From: Gammaproteobacteria bacterium
GTDB taxonomy: Bacteria > Pseudomonadota > Gammaproteobacteria > SZUA-140
NCBI GenBank assembly: GCA_016716465.1
Contig: JADJWH010000006.1
Coordinates: 62,001 to 126,000, forward strand
Length of the DNA stretch: 64,000 bases
Direction of reading: 5' to 3'
The notes under the pieces were generated by a model that was not told where the DNA came from, ran no database searches, and saw nothing but the letters and a program-made list of their open reading frames with translations. Shown one piece after another: positions 31,614 to 42,883 of this stretch. A program made the position numbers and the translations under genes. Position 1 is the stretch's first letter. Every line of letters starts with the position of its first letter.

Positions 31614-33514
31614 AGCCGGTCCTCGAACAGCGAGACCTTCGCGCGCGCGCGCATGGAAGCGGAGAGATCCGCGCTCTCGCGCTGCGCGTAACGACGCTGC
31701 AGTTCGCCGTGCTGGGCATTCCGCTCCACGTCCGTGACGGTCTTCAGATCCCCGTCGACGACCTCGTACAGCGCGATCACGGCATAATCCCCACCGCCGA
31801 GCGACACGCCATCGACCGCGGTGCGGTCCGGTGACGGCCGCGGCATGGCGAAGGCGGCATCCAGCACCTCGGACGGCACATCGGCGTCCTCGCGACCCAG
31901 CAGCATCGGCGCATGCCAGGCGGCAGCGGGGTACTCCTTCAGGATCGCATCGACCCCCTCGCCACCCTGCAGGCGTTCACGCATGGCCTTGCCCGCCTCC
32001 TCGGCGAGACGCTGCGCGCCCTGGTGGACGAGTTCGCGCCGGATGGAAGCCCGCACCTCATCCAGCGAGCGGTGCGTGGCCGGCTGCTTCTCGACGATGC
32101 GCAACACGACGACGCTTCCGCCGTCGAGCTGGAGCGCCTCGCTGTTGTTGCCGCCATCGATCACATCCTCGCCGAACGCGGCCAGACGGAAGTTTTCATT
32201 CGCGGCCACGCCCTCGCCCTGATCACGACTGAACAGACCGGTGGTCTGCACGGCGAGCCCGAGCTGCTCGGCAGCGAACTTCAGGCTTTCCGGGTGCTCG
32301 TAGGTCAGATTGGTCAGGGTTTCCGTCAGATCGAACATCTGCTCGTCGGCCTGGGTCTTCCGGTACTCCTCCGCGAGGCTGGCGCGCACTTCACTGAAGG
32401 GACGCTTGGAACCCGGCTTGATGTCCTCCAGCTCGATGATGTGCCAGCCGAACGGGGTGCGCACCGGCGCGCTGATCTCGCCTTTTTGCATCGCGAAGAC
32501 CGTGTCCTCGAACGGGCCGACCATGACACCGCGGCCGAAGAAGCCGAGTTCACCGCCATCCTGGGCCGAACCCTTGTCGTCGGAATATTCACGCGCCAGC
32601 GCGGCGAACGATTCCCCTGCCGTAATGCGTGCGCGCAACTCCTCCGCGCGGGCCCGCGCGGCATCGGCGTTCGCACCGGAATCTTCCGTCGCCTTGATCA
32701 GGATGTGACGCGCGCGGCGCTCCTCTCCCTGGGTGAAGCTCGCGGCCTGCTCCTCATACAGCCGGCGCAGGGTCTCATCATCCACCTTGACGTCCTTCAT
32801 CAGGCTGTCGCGGGAAAGCTGGAGGTACTCGGCCTTGACCCGCTCCGGCACCGCGAAGCGCTCGAGATTATCCTGATAGTACTTGCCAACCTCGGTCTCG
32901 GACGGCTCGACGCGGCCCGCATAATCCTCGGCGCTGACCTGGTAATATCCGATCTTGCGTCGCTGCTCGTTGAGGCGCAGCCAGCGGTCCAGCTCATGCC
33001 CCGTGACCAGAACGGTGTCCGTCACCCCGGCCGCCAGCTGAGCCGTCAGCAGGTCGCGGCGCACGTCGCTCTCGAACTGCTCCCGCGCCAGTCCGGCGCC
33101 GCGCAACATGCGATCATAGAGTTCGGGATCGAATTTGCCGTCGCGCTGGAACTGGCTGATGGCCCGGATCTGGCTGCCGACACGCGCATCGTCGACGCGG
33201 AAGCCCGCCTTGTGCACCGCCTGCACCATCGCCTCCGAGTTGACCAGGCCTTCGAGCACGGCGCGCTTGATCGCGGCCTCGTTCTGCGCGATAAAATCGT
33301 CACCCAGCATCTGCCGGCGCATGCCGAGCTCGCGCTGGTACACCTGCTGGAATTCCTGGGAGGAGATCGGACGCTTGCCGACCTCGGCGACCGGGAGCTC
33401 GCCGCCGCCCTGGAAATATTCATTGACTCCCCACAATGCGAAGGGGATGGTGACCAGGATGATGATGATCCAGGCGATGACGCCCTGGGCGTGATCACGG
33501 ATGAATTGAATCAT
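31610..33514 (-). CDS. ppiD: Periplasmic folding chaperone / peptidyl-prolyl isomerase
   Basis: 634 residues from ATG 33514 (MIQFIRDHAQGVIAWIIIIL). One N-terminal membrane helix anchors a large periplasmic part. A SurA-N-like chaperone segment (about 40-170) precedes a parvulin PPIase domain (EERRARHILIKATED ... GELGFFGRGVMVGPFED ... PVRTPFGWHIIELEDI). It sits near the Sec translocon and assists folding of exported proteins. The C-terminal third is a further chaperone-like region. It is separated from lon by two tRNAs; the hupB gene usually found here is absent. Confidence 0.95.
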   Translation of the reverse strand: MIQFIRDHAQGVIAWIIIILVTIPFALWGVNEYFQGGGELPVAEVGKRPISSQEFQQVYQRELGMRRQMLGDDFIAQNEAAIKRAVLEGLVNSEAMVQAVHKAGFRVDDARVGSQIRAISQFQRDGKFDPELYDRMLRGAGLAREQFESDVRRDLLTAQLAAGVTDTVLVTGHELDRWLRLNEQRRKIGYYQVSAEDYAGRVEPSETEVGKYYQDNLERFAVPERVKAEYLQLSRDSLMKDVKVDDETLRRLYEEQAASFTQGEERRARHILIKATEDSGANADAARARAEELRARITAGESFAALAREYSDDKGSAQDGGELGFFGRGVMVGPFEDTVFAMQKGEISAPVRTPFGWHIIELEDIKPGSKRPFSEVRASLAEEYRKTQADEQMFDLTETLTNLTYEHPESLKFAAEQLGLAVQTTGLFSRDQGEGVAANENFRLAAFGEDVIDGGNNSEALQLDGGSVVVLRIVEKQPATHRSLDEVRASIRRELVHQGAQRLAEEAGKAMRERLQGGEGVDAILKEYPAAAWHAPMLLGREDADVPSEVLDAAFAMPRPSPDRTAVDGVSLGGGDYAVIALYEVVDGDLKTVTDVERNAQHGELQRRYAQRESADLSASMRARAKVSLFEDRL

Positions 33515-33664
33515 GACGAAAGATTCTTCCTGAGGTTGTTGCCGCACCAGCGTCCCGATCCGGACGTGGATCCGGGCCGGAAAGCTTGTGTGGAATCATG
33601 GCGACGATCAATCAAGGGCGCGCCCTGTGTGTACCCTCTCAGGGGCACCCTTTTTTGCGATAAC

Positions 33665-33741
33665 TGGCGGAGTGGACGGGACTCGAACCCGCGACCCCCT
33701 GCGTGACAGGCAGGTATTCTAACCGGCTGAACTACCACTCC
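33665..33741 (-). tRNA. tRNA-Asp(GTC)
   Basis: Reverse strand reads GGAGTGGTAGTTCAGCCGG at its 5' end, with anticodon stem-loop CCTGCCTGTCACGCAGG (anticodon GTC). Acceptor GGAGTGG pairs with CCACTCC, and CCA is encoded. 77 nt, very close to E. coli tRNA-Asp. Confidence 0.96.
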
Positions 33742-33752
33742 CAAAGATTGCA

Positions 33753-33828
33753 TGGTGGGTGCTGAGGGGATCGAACCCCCGACATTCGCCTTGTAAGGGC
33801 GACGCTCTCCCAGCTGAGCTAAGCACCC
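33753..33828 (-). tRNA. tRNA-Val(TAC)
   Basis: Reverse strand reads GGGTGCTTAGCTCAGCTGGG at its 5' end, with anticodon loop CTTACAA (anticodon TAC) in stem TCGCC/GGCGA. Acceptor GGGTGCT pairs with AGCACCC, and CCA is encoded. 76 nt. It lies 11 bp upstream of tRNA-Asp, so the two are one transcript. Confidence 0.96.
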
Positions 33829-34013
33829 GGAAAGATCGCCTATCATATGGCATCCACAGGTGCTTTACCAGCCGTCCCGACGTGCGCGCCCCGGGGTATT
33901 GAGCGCACCGTCACGTCTGCGCCGAGGCGCGGGCCATCGGGAACAAAATGCCCGCCTTTTATACCAATCGGCCTAAACCCCTGTCAAGCAAGGCGCCCGG
34001 GATTCGCATCCCG

Positions 34014-34054
34014 CAAAAAGGATCGCCCCCGGACGGCAACCGTCCGGGGGCGAT
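34014..34054 (-). terminator. Rho-independent terminator of the lon transcript
   Basis: A 15-bp perfect stem, ATCGCCCCCGGACGG (34022-34036) with 34040-34054, and a 3-nt loop. On the minus strand it is followed by TTTTT (34015-34019 complement). It lies 30 bp beyond the lon stop codon. Confidence 0.9.
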
Positions 34055-34083
34055 AGAGGTATGGAAACGACTGTCGCGAGATC

Positions 34084-36549
34084 TCAGTGCGGGCGGATGT
34101 GGCCGCCCCGTTTCGAACGCGGGGATTTCTTGCGCGGTTCGATCTCGGGTTCGGCCTCCTTCTCCACCACGGGCGTCGGCATGTGCTGCAACGCCATCTG
34201 CCACACCTCGTCGATCCACTTCACCAAGCGGATATCGAGGTTCTGCTTGATGTTGCGCGGTATCTCAGCGAGATCGCGTTTGTTGTCCTCGGGGATCAGC
34301 ACCACCTTGATGCCGCCGCGATGCGCCGCCAGCAGTTTCTCCTTCAGGCCTCCGATCGGGAGCACCTCGCCGCGCAGAGTGATCTCACCGGTCATGGCGA
34401 CCGCCGCGCGCACCGGGATCCCGGTCAGCGCGGACACCAGCGCGGTGCACATCCCGATACCGGCGCTGGGTCCATCCTTCGGAATGGCGCCTTCCGGCAC
34501 ATGGATGTGGACATCGTGCTTCTGGTAGAAATCCGTCTCCAGACCCAGCATCGGGGCGCGGTTGCGCACCACGGTCATCGCCGCCTGCACCGATTCCTGC
34601 ATGACCTCGCCGAGCTGCCCGGTGATGGTGAGCTTGCCCTTGCCCGGCACGACGGCGGATTCGATGGTCAACAGTTCGCCGCCCACCTCCGTCCACGCCA
34701 GCCCGGTGACCTGCCCGACCTGGTCCTGCTCCTCGGCCAGACCGAAGCGGAAGCGCTTCACCCCGAGATATTTGGCCAGGTTGCGCGAACCGACCACGGT
34801 GGCTTCATTGCCCTTGAGCAGGATCTCCTTCACCACCTTGCGGCCGATCTTGGAAATCTCACGCTCCAGGTTGCGCACGCCCGCCTCGCGCGTGTAATAG
34901 CGCACGATGTCGCGCACGGCGCCTTCGCTGATGGTGAGCTCGGATTCCTTGAGCCCGTTCGACTCGATCTGCTTCGGCACGAGATAACGCTCCGCGATAC
35001 TGACCTTCTCGTCCTCGGTGTAGCCCGACAGCCGGATGACCTCCATGCGGTCGAGCAGCGGCGCCGGAATGTTCATGCTGTTGGCCGTGCACACGAACAT
35101 CACATCGGACAGATCGTAATCGACCTCCAGGTAATGATCATTGAAGGTGTTGTTCTGCTCGGGGTCCAGAACCTCGAGCAACGCCGCGGCCGGATCGCCC
35201 CGGAAATCCATCGCCATCTTGTCGATCTCGTCGAGCAGGAACAGCGGGTTCTTGGTGCCGACCTTGGCCAGATTCTGAATGATCTTGCCCGGCATGGAGC
35301 CGATGTAGGTGCGGCGATGACCGCGTATCTCGGCCTCGTCGCGCACACCGCCGAGCGACATGCGCACGAACTTGCGATTGGTGGCGCGCGCGATGGAACG
35401 ACCGAGCGAGGTCTTGCCCACGCCGGGCGGACCGACCAGGCACAGGATGGGCCCCTTGACCTTCTCGATGCGCTGCTGCACGGCGAGATATTCGAGGATG
35501 CGCTCCTTGACCTTCTCGAGGCCGTAGTGATCCTCTTCCAGCACCGCTTCCGCCCGCGACAGGTCGCGGCAGATCTTGGTGCGCTTCTTCCATGGCACGC
35601 TTACTATCCAGTCGATGTAGTTGCGTACGACGGTGGCCTCCGCCGACATCGGCGACATCATCTTGAGCTTGTTGAGTTCGGCGCTGGCCTTCTTCTTGGC
35701 CTCCTTCGGCATGCCGGACTTCTCGATCTTGCGCGTGAGCTCCTCGATCTCGTTGGGCACGTCCTCGAGCTCGCCGAGCTCCTTCTGGATGGCCTTCATC
35801 TGCTCATTGAGGTAATACTCGCGCTGACTCTTCTCCATCTGGCGCTTAACGCGGCCGCGCACGCGCTTCTCGACCTGGAGCAGGTCGAGTTCGGACTCCA
35901 TGATCGCCATCAGCTTCTCGAGGCGCTCGCGCACGTTGAGCAGCTCCAGCAAGGACTGGCGCTCGTCGACCTTCAGGGTCATGTGCGCGGCGATGGTATC
36001 GGACAGACGGCCGACGTCCTCGATGCTGGCCAGCGACGACAGCACCTCGGGGGGAATCTTGTTGTTGAGCTTGACGTACTGATCGAACTGGTTGAGCACG
36101 GACCGGCCGAGCACCTCCGCCTCACGCTCGGACACCAGGGTCGATTTCAGCAGCGTGACTTCGGCGATGAACTGCTTGTCGGTCTCGATGTAACGCACGG
36201 TCTGCGCGCGCTCCAGCCCTTCCACCAGCACCTTGACGGTGCCGTCGGGCAGCTTGAGCAGCTGCAGGATCGTGGCGATGGTTCCGGTCCGGTAGATATC
36301 ATCGGCCTTGGGATCGTCCAGGGCCGCGCTCCGTTGCGCGACCAGCATGATCTGCTTGTTGCCTTCCATCGCGCTGTCGAGGGCCTGGATGGATTTCTCG
36401 CGGCCGACGAACAGCGGGATGACCATGTGGGGGTAAACGACCACATCCCGCAGCGGCAGCACCGGCAGGATCTGCTGATCCGCCGGCAGGAGTTCCCGCG
36501 CGGTCGAAGGCTGATCAGAGGGGGGGGTGGACTTGTCTTTCTCCGCCAT
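34084..36549 (-). CDS. lon: ATP-dependent Lon protease
   Basis: 821 residues. N-terminal LAN substrate-binding domain (LPVLPLRDVVVYPHMVIPLF), coiled-coil middle, AAA+ module with Walker A VGPPGVGKTSLGRSI and Walker B FLLDEIDKMA, and a C-terminal Ser-Lys peptidase domain with the catalytic Ser in PKDGPSAGIGM and Lys in GGLKEKLLAAHRGG. It degrades misfolded and regulatory proteins in the cytoplasm. The C-terminal tail is Lys/Arg-rich. It is the last gene of tig-clpP-clpX-lon, with a strong terminator just after it. Confidence 0.98.
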   Translation of the reverse strand: MAEKDKSTPPSDQPSTARELLPADQQILPVLPLRDVVVYPHMVIPLFVGREKSIQALDSAMEGNKQIMLVAQRSAALDDPKADDIYRTGTIATILQLLKLPDGTVKVLVEGLERAQTVRYIETDKQFIAEVTLLKSTLVSEREAEVLGRSVLNQFDQYVKLNNKIPPEVLSSLASIEDVGRLSDTIAAHMTLKVDERQSLLELLNVRERLEKLMAIMESELDLLQVEKRVRGRVKRQMEKSQREYYLNEQMKAIQKELGELEDVPNEIEELTRKIEKSGMPKEAKKKASAELNKLKMMSPMSAEATVVRNYIDWIVSVPWKKRTKICRDLSRAEAVLEEDHYGLEKVKERILEYLAVQQRIEKVKGPILCLVGPPGVGKTSLGRSIARATNRKFVRMSLGGVRDEAEIRGHRRTYIGSMPGKIIQNLAKVGTKNPLFLLDEIDKMAMDFRGDPAAALLEVLDPEQNNTFNDHYLEVDYDLSDVMFVCTANSMNIPAPLLDRMEVIRLSGYTEDEKVSIAERYLVPKQIESNGLKESELTISEGAVRDIVRYYTREAGVRNLEREISKIGRKVVKEILLKGNEATVVGSRNLAKYLGVKRFRFGLAEEQDQVGQVTGLAWTEVGGELLTIESAVVPGKGKLTITGQLGEVMQESVQAAMTVVRNRAPMLGLETDFYQKHDVHIHVPEGAIPKDGPSAGIGMCTALVSALTGIPVRAAVAMTGEITLRGEVLPIGGLKEKLLAAHRGGIKVVLIPEDNKRDLAEIPRNIKQNLDIRLVKWIDEVWQMALQHMPTPVVEKEAEPEIEPRKKSPRSKRGGHIRPH

Positions 36550-36703
36550 TTGGCTTTCCTCGGTTGGACCGACCGCACCCCGGGAGAACGAATTCCCTTT
36601 CCGGTGGCGCCGCGGTCAGCGTGGACTCAATAGCGTGAATATGCGGCCGCGCGCCGCCGTATTCAATCACATGGCCGCCGGTGGCGGCCATGTCGATGAA
36701 TTA

Positions 36704-37993
<1,290 letters not shown>

Positions 37994-38140
37994 AGACTAC
38001 CCCGCTGGTCATGCACCACTGGAAACGTATTTCGTCATCCTCCAGAATCGACGCCGGCCACCCATCCGGGGCCGGCGCATCTTCCGTTTGCAGCCGCTAC
38101 TACAGATATTGCGGGCGTCGTCTGCGAAATCCAACTGTCA

Positions 38141-38743
38141 TCAGTCGGCGATCTGCCGGCTGCTCAGCACCTTGTCTATCAGACCGTACTCTACGGCTTC
38201 CGTTCCAGACATGAAATAGTCGCGATCGGTATCCACCCGGATGCGATCCATCGGCTGGCCGGTGTGCTTTTCCATGATCTGGTTCAGGCGGTCGCGCACG
38301 CGCAGGATCTCGCGCGCATGGATGTCGATGTCGGTTGCCTGGCCCTGGAACCCGCCGAGGGGCTGGTGGATCATCATGCGCGAATGCGGCAGACAGTAGC
38401 GCTTTCCCGCCGCGCCGCCGGCCAGCAGCAGGGCCCCCATGCTGGCGGCCTGCCCGATGCACATCGTGCTGACATCCGGCTTGACGAATTGCATGGTGTC
38501 GTAGATCGAGAGGCCGGCGCTCACCGAGCCACCGGGCGAATTGATATAGAAGTGGATATCCTTGTCGGGGTTCTCGGACTCCAGAAACAGGATCTGCGCC
38601 ACCACCAGATTGGCGATATGGTCGTCGACCGGACCGACCAGGAAAATGACCCTCTCCTTCAACAGCCTGGAGTAGATGTCATAGGCCCGCTCACCGCGCG
38701 CCGACTGCTCAACCACCATCGGAACCAGATTCATACTTGTCAT
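38141..38743 (-). CDS. clpP: ClpP, proteolytic subunit
   Basis: 200 residues. Serine protease that forms a tetradecameric barrel and works with ClpX. The catalytic Ser is in CIGQAASMGALLLAGG and His in LPHSRMMIHQPLGG, and the Asp lies downstream in the MDRIRVDTDRDYF region. N-terminal LVPMVVEQSARGERAYDIY is typical. Start at ATG 38743; an internal ATG three codons later is an alternative. It lies 126 bp downstream of tig. Confidence 0.97.
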   Translation of the reverse strand: MTSMNLVPMVVEQSARGERAYDIYSRLLKERVIFLVGPVDDHIANLVVAQILFLESENPDKDIHFYINSPGGSVSAGLSIYDTMQFVKPDVSTMCIGQAASMGALLLAGGAAGKRYCLPHSRMMIHQPLGGFQGQATDIDIHAREILRVRDRLNQIMEKHTGQPMDRIRVDTDRDYFMSGTEAVEYGLIDKVLSSRQIAD

Positions 38744-38869
38744 TCTGCCTTCCTAATCTTCTTTCAGCATATCGGTCATGGGGTATGGGCCCTTTAACGG
38801 CACATTTTACCCCTAAAATACCCCGCAAGGCAGGCTTGACATGCAAATTCCCCGCCCGCCGGCGCGCCG

Positions 38870-40165
38870 TCAGAGCGTACGGCGTTCCCGGAGCAGCGAC
38901 GCGAAGCTGGTCTTCTCGTCGGTCACCTGGGCCTGGCCCATGATCCAGTCGACGACCTGGTCTTCCAGCACCAGCTGCTCGACGGTGGAAAGACGGTTGC
39001 GGTCGGCGTAGTACCACTGGATCGCCTCGGCCGGGTTCTCGTAACTCGACGCCAGCGACTCCACGCGGGCGCGCACCTGCTCGGGAGCGGCCCTGAAACG
39101 CTGCTCCCGCACGATCTCGCTGACCAGCAGGCCGATCTGCACGCGACGCCGTGCCTCGGTCTCGAAGGAGGGCTGATTGAGCTTGATCTCGGACTCCGGG
39201 ACCCCCTGGCCGAGCAGGTTCTGCCGCGCCTGCTCCATCATGAGCGCGGCCTGTTGCTCCAGCTGGGCGCGCGGCGCCTCGATGGGATTATTCTTCAGCA
39301 GGGCCTCCAGCGCGCGCGCCTTGATCTTGGAACGGATGGCCTCCGCCATCTCATCCTGCATGGTGCGGCGCAGTTCCTGCCTGAACGACTCCAGCGTGCC
39401 GTCCTTGATGTCGAAGGAGCGGATGAATTCCTCATTGACCTCGGGCAACTTGAACTCGGACACGACCTCGACCTTCAATTCGAAGTGCGCCGTTCTGCCC
39501 GCCATCAGCCTGACCGGGTAGTCGTCGGGGAAGCGCAGATCCAGGGTCCGCGAGTCGCCGCGTCCCGCCCCGATCATCGCCTTCTCCAGGTCCGGGAATA
39601 CGCCGGCCCCCACCACGATCTCCTTCTGCGTCTCGCCCACGAAGGGCTGGTCATCGATGGTGCCGCTCACCGTCACCCGATCGCCCTCCCGGGCCGCGCG
39701 CTCGACCGGCACGGCCTCCGCACGCTGGCGGCGCAGATTATCCACCATGGTGTCCACATCCTGCTCGGAGATCTCGGCGACCGGCCGCAGGATGCTTACG
39801 CTACCCAGCGGCGCGAGCTCGACCTTCTCCATCACCTCGAAGATCGCCTCGTACTCCAGGTCGTGGCCGGGCTCCGCCACCCGCTGCTGGAAGCGCGGGA
39901 AACCGGCGAGCTTCAGGTTCTGGCGACTCACCGCCTCGTAGAAGGTGCTGCGCGTGATGTCATTGAGCACATCGCTGCGTACACTCGGACCGTAGCGGTT
40001 CTCCATGACCTTGAACGGCACCTTACCGGGCCGGAAGCCTTTCAGCTTCACCGTCCGGGACAGATTCTTCAGGCGGCTCAGGACTTCACTCTCAATGCGC
40101 TCCGCGGGCACCGAGACCGTCATCCGTCGCTCCAGCCCTTGCGTAGTCTCAACCGAAACCTGCAT
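38870..40165 (-). CDS. tig: Trigger factor chaperone
   Basis: 431 residues. Ribosome-associated chaperone for nascent chains. The N-terminal ribosome-binding domain has the loop GFRPGKVPFKVMENRYG. A central FKBP-type PPIase domain follows (REGDRVTVSGTIDDQPFVGE), then the C-terminal helical arms. Normal length. ATG 40165 is preceded by GAGG. First gene of the tig-clpP-clpX-lon cluster. A TATAAT box at 40397-40402 (minus strand) may belong to its promoter. Confidence 0.97.
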   Translation of the reverse strand: MQVSVETTQGLERRMTVSVPAERIESEVLSRLKNLSRTVKLKGFRPGKVPFKVMENRYGPSVRSDVLNDITRSTFYEAVSRQNLKLAGFPRFQQRVAEPGHDLEYEAIFEVMEKVELAPLGSVSILRPVAEISEQDVDTMVDNLRRQRAEAVPVERAAREGDRVTVSGTIDDQPFVGETQKEIVVGAGVFPDLEKAMIGAGRGDSRTLDLRFPDDYPVRLMAGRTAHFELKVEVVSEFKLPEVNEEFIRSFDIKDGTLESFRQELRRTMQDEMAEAIRSKIKARALEALLKNNPIEAPRAQLEQQAALMMEQARQNLLGQGVPESEIKLNQPSFETEARRRVQIGLLVSEIVREQRFRAAPEQVRARVESLASSYENPAEAIQWYYADRNRLSTVEQLVLEDQVVDWIMGQAQVTDEKTSFASLLRERRTL

Positions 40166-40396
40166 GGCACGACCTCATTAATTATGAGAAATATATGGTT
40201 AGTTAATACCGACTGAGGAATCGACCGGACGCAGTTCCCCCGCCGCACGGACCGGGGCGCGTTGAATTCCAGGATGTTCGGTATAGATTTAGATGAATTC
40301 TCCCACAGACGCCCTACGGGTGGAAAGGACTGCCTTGCCGGGCGGGCCCGCGCACGCGCCCTCAGGGGCTGACGGCGCGCAGGAAACCGTCCCGCT

Positions 40397-40402
40397 ATTA
40401 TA
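40397..40402 (-). promoter_or_regulatory. Candidate -10 box upstream of tig
   Basis: A perfect TATAAT on the minus strand, preceded by TTG (TTGTATAATAG), 232 bp before the tig start and beyond the end of the upstream patatin gene. No good -35 hexamer is visible, so the assignment is weak. Confidence 0.35.
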
Positions 40403-40462
40403 CAAGGTTCGAGGAAAAACATCGGGCCAATGCACCAGCGGCGCCCGCCCGATCCCCGGCAG

Positions 40463-42682
40463 TCAGCGGAATCGCTGGCCCAGGAAAATCGACAGGCTGC
40501 GGTCCCCCTCCTCCGTGGCGCCGTAACTCAGATAGGCCGGACCGAGCGGTGTACGCGCCCCGATGAACACGCTGCCGGCCCCGATGGCGTCGGACCAGGA
40601 GATATTGTCCCGATCGAGCCAAACATTCCCGCGTTCCAGAGACAGACCGAGATAGACCGGCACCCCGAGCGGCAGTGGGCCGTCCTGGTCCAGCCGCCGG
40701 TACAGAATACCGCGCAGCAGGGCGCGGTGACGCCCGAACCGCGACCGGGGCGGCAGACCGGAGAGTTCCAGAAAACCTCCGATGAACGGAATGTCGACGA
40801 AATCCGCCTCATCGCTGTCGCTGATCGCGGTATCGCCCTCCAGCAGATAGGTGTTGCGCCCGGACGTGACCGCGAGCGTGAAATCGGTCAGCACGCGGCC
40901 GAAATCCTCGTCCGCACCGAGACCGGAATCGTGCGCTTCACGGGTAACACTCCAGCGCGCGCCTTCACTGGGAAACCCCAGGTCATCGAGTGAATCCCAA
41001 CCGATACGCACGAAATAGAACCCGTCCTGGTAGCTCTGGTCGCTGCCCTGATTCACCACGTCGAGCCCGCTCAGAAAGTCCAGGGTGCCGTATTCACGCA
41101 CCGCGCCGAGGCGGATCTCGGCGACCTCCCGCCACAGCAGACGCCCGACGGACAGCGCGATCCAGCGGTCACTCTTGCGGTAGCGCGAGAGCGGCTGCTC
41201 CTGGAGGTCGTCCACGTAGAGGTCGAATGCATCGGCGGCATAGCCCGCGGCCGGCTCGATGAAATAACGCAATCCGGGATCAAGCGGCTGCAGGAAGCGT
41301 AATTCTACCTCCGGGGTCGTACCGAGCTGTATGCGCGTGAAGGCGGTGCCGCCATAGCGGTTGAGTCCGGCGGAGCGCAGGCTGGCGGACAGGCCGAACT
41401 GGCTGTTGCCCCTGAAATCGTCCTGCAGTTCCAGCCCCAGCTTCAGCCAGTTGTTGCCGGATTCCCGCGCCACGCACCTCACCTCGATCCCCTTCGCTCC
41501 GTCGCGCTCGACGATGCGGTAACGCACCAGGCTGAAGTAATCGAGCCCGTACAGTCTGGTGATGTCATTCTCGATCAGGACCCGGTCCAACGGCTGTCCG
41601 AGCGGCTGGCGAATCAGAGACCGCACCACGTTATCACTCACCGGACTGTTATTGACCACGCGGATGAAACCGATCACCGGCTCGTGGCGCGCGCGGTCCG
41701 GTTCCGTAGCGCCGCCCTCCACGGAGACATCTCCCGTCACACCCAGTGCGGCCACCGCCGCATCGATGCCCGCCCGGATGATGCCGTCGGCCTGGTCGAA
41801 CGCGGTCGAGCTGTAACCCTGCAAGTCGGGCACGATCAGCACATCGCCCTGCCGCATGTTCTCGCGCTGTCTCACCGTGTTCAGTCGGACCAGAAAGCCC
41901 ATGGTCTGATTGGCCACGGTAAAGACGGAGTTGAGTTCGTCACGTTTGCGCAGCGGCGCGGACACATCGACCGCTATGATGAAATCCGCCCCCATGGCGC
42001 GCGCGACGTCCACCGGCATATTGTTGGCGATGCCGCCGTCGACCAGCAGCCTGCCGTCACGCTCGACCGGCGCGATAGCCCCCGGGACGGACATGCTCGC
42101 GCGCACGGCGGAAGCCACGTCGCCGCGATCGATCACCACCTGTTCACCGGTTTCGAGGTCCGCGGCCACGGCGGCGAAGCGCAGCGGCAACTGGCTGAAT
42201 TGCAGCGGCTCGCCGCGTTCCTCAAACATCTGGTCGAGCAGTTGCTCCAGGTGTTGGCCTTCGATCACCCCGCGCGGAAAGGCGATCCCGGCGCGGGTGA
42301 TCGACATCCGGAAATCCGCCGTCATGCCGGCCTCGAGTTCCCGGAACGTATAGGGCTGGTAGCGGCGCGGCGAGGCGTCGCTGAGCGCCTGCCGCCAGTC
42401 CATGCCGCGCGCGAGCCGTTCGATCTCGTCGGCGGAGCGGCCCGTGGCGTATAACGCACCAATGATGGAACCCATGCTCGTGCCGGTGATGATCGCGGGC
42501 CGGATGCCCTGCGATTCCAGCACACGGATGACGCCGACATGGGCAAGGCCGCGCGCCCCGCCACCGCTGAGCACCAGTCCGACGCGCGCGCCGGGCGGGA
42601 TCTCGAACGAATCGGCCGTGGCGAGGGCGCCGTAGAAAACGGCGCAGATCACAACAGCGGAGAGCACTCTGCGGCGGTTCAT
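40463..42682 (-). CDS. Patatin-like phospholipase with C-terminal outer-membrane barrel (PlpD-like)
   Basis: 739 residues. After a signal peptide (residues 1-24) comes a patatin lipase domain: oxyanion GGGARG at 40-45, nucleophile S69 in GTSMGS, and the Asp of LVDGGIANNMPVDVARAM. Then a POTRA-like region and a C-terminal beta-barrel of the Omp85/BamA type (alternating residues through to the terminal FLGQRFR). This is the type Vd autotransporter layout, in which the lipase is carried across or displayed on the outer membrane. It probably cleaves phospholipids. It is co-directional with tig and 297 bp upstream of it. Confidence 0.93.
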   Translation of the reverse strand: MNRRRVLSAVVICAVFYGALATADSFEIPPGARVGLVLSGGGARGLAHVGVIRVLESQGIRPAIITGTSMGSIIGALYATGRSADEIERLARGMDWRQALSDASPRRYQPYTFRELEAGMTADFRMSITRAGIAFPRGVIEGQHLEQLLDQMFEERGEPLQFSQLPLRFAAVAADLETGEQVVIDRGDVASAVRASMSVPGAIAPVERDGRLLVDGGIANNMPVDVARAMGADFIIAVDVSAPLRKRDELNSVFTVANQTMGFLVRLNTVRQRENMRQGDVLIVPDLQGYSSTAFDQADGIIRAGIDAAVAALGVTGDVSVEGGATEPDRARHEPVIGFIRVVNNSPVSDNVVRSLIRQPLGQPLDRVLIENDITRLYGLDYFSLVRYRIVERDGAKGIEVRCVARESGNNWLKLGLELQDDFRGNSQFGLSASLRSAGLNRYGGTAFTRIQLGTTPEVELRFLQPLDPGLRYFIEPAAGYAADAFDLYVDDLQEQPLSRYRKSDRWIALSVGRLLWREVAEIRLGAVREYGTLDFLSGLDVVNQGSDQSYQDGFYFVRIGWDSLDDLGFPSEGARWSVTREAHDSGLGADEDFGRVLTDFTLAVTSGRNTYLLEGDTAISDSDEADFVDIPFIGGFLELSGLPPRSRFGRHRALLRGILYRRLDQDGPLPLGVPVYLGLSLERGNVWLDRDNISWSDAIGAGSVFIGARTPLGPAYLSYGATEEGDRSLSIFLGQRFR

Positions 42683-42883
42683 GTCGACGATCCGGGGCTC
42701 CCGGCGCGGGTAGCGAAGATCTGCCGAGAATAGCGCCGGTCAATCGCAAATGAAAGCCGGCGGGACGCGGCAACGCTCCGCCGGGGAATGACTCGGCACA
42801 GAAAGAAATCGAAGATTACGGAACGACGTCACGCGGCGGGAGCGATCCGCATCCCGCCGCCATGGCTCACCACAATCGCAGCG

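Noticed and set aside
33629..33659. Hairpin followed by TTTTTT on the + strand upstream of ppiD
   Set aside because: Stem is imperfect and no + strand gene precedes it within 2 kb, so calling it a terminator is not supported.
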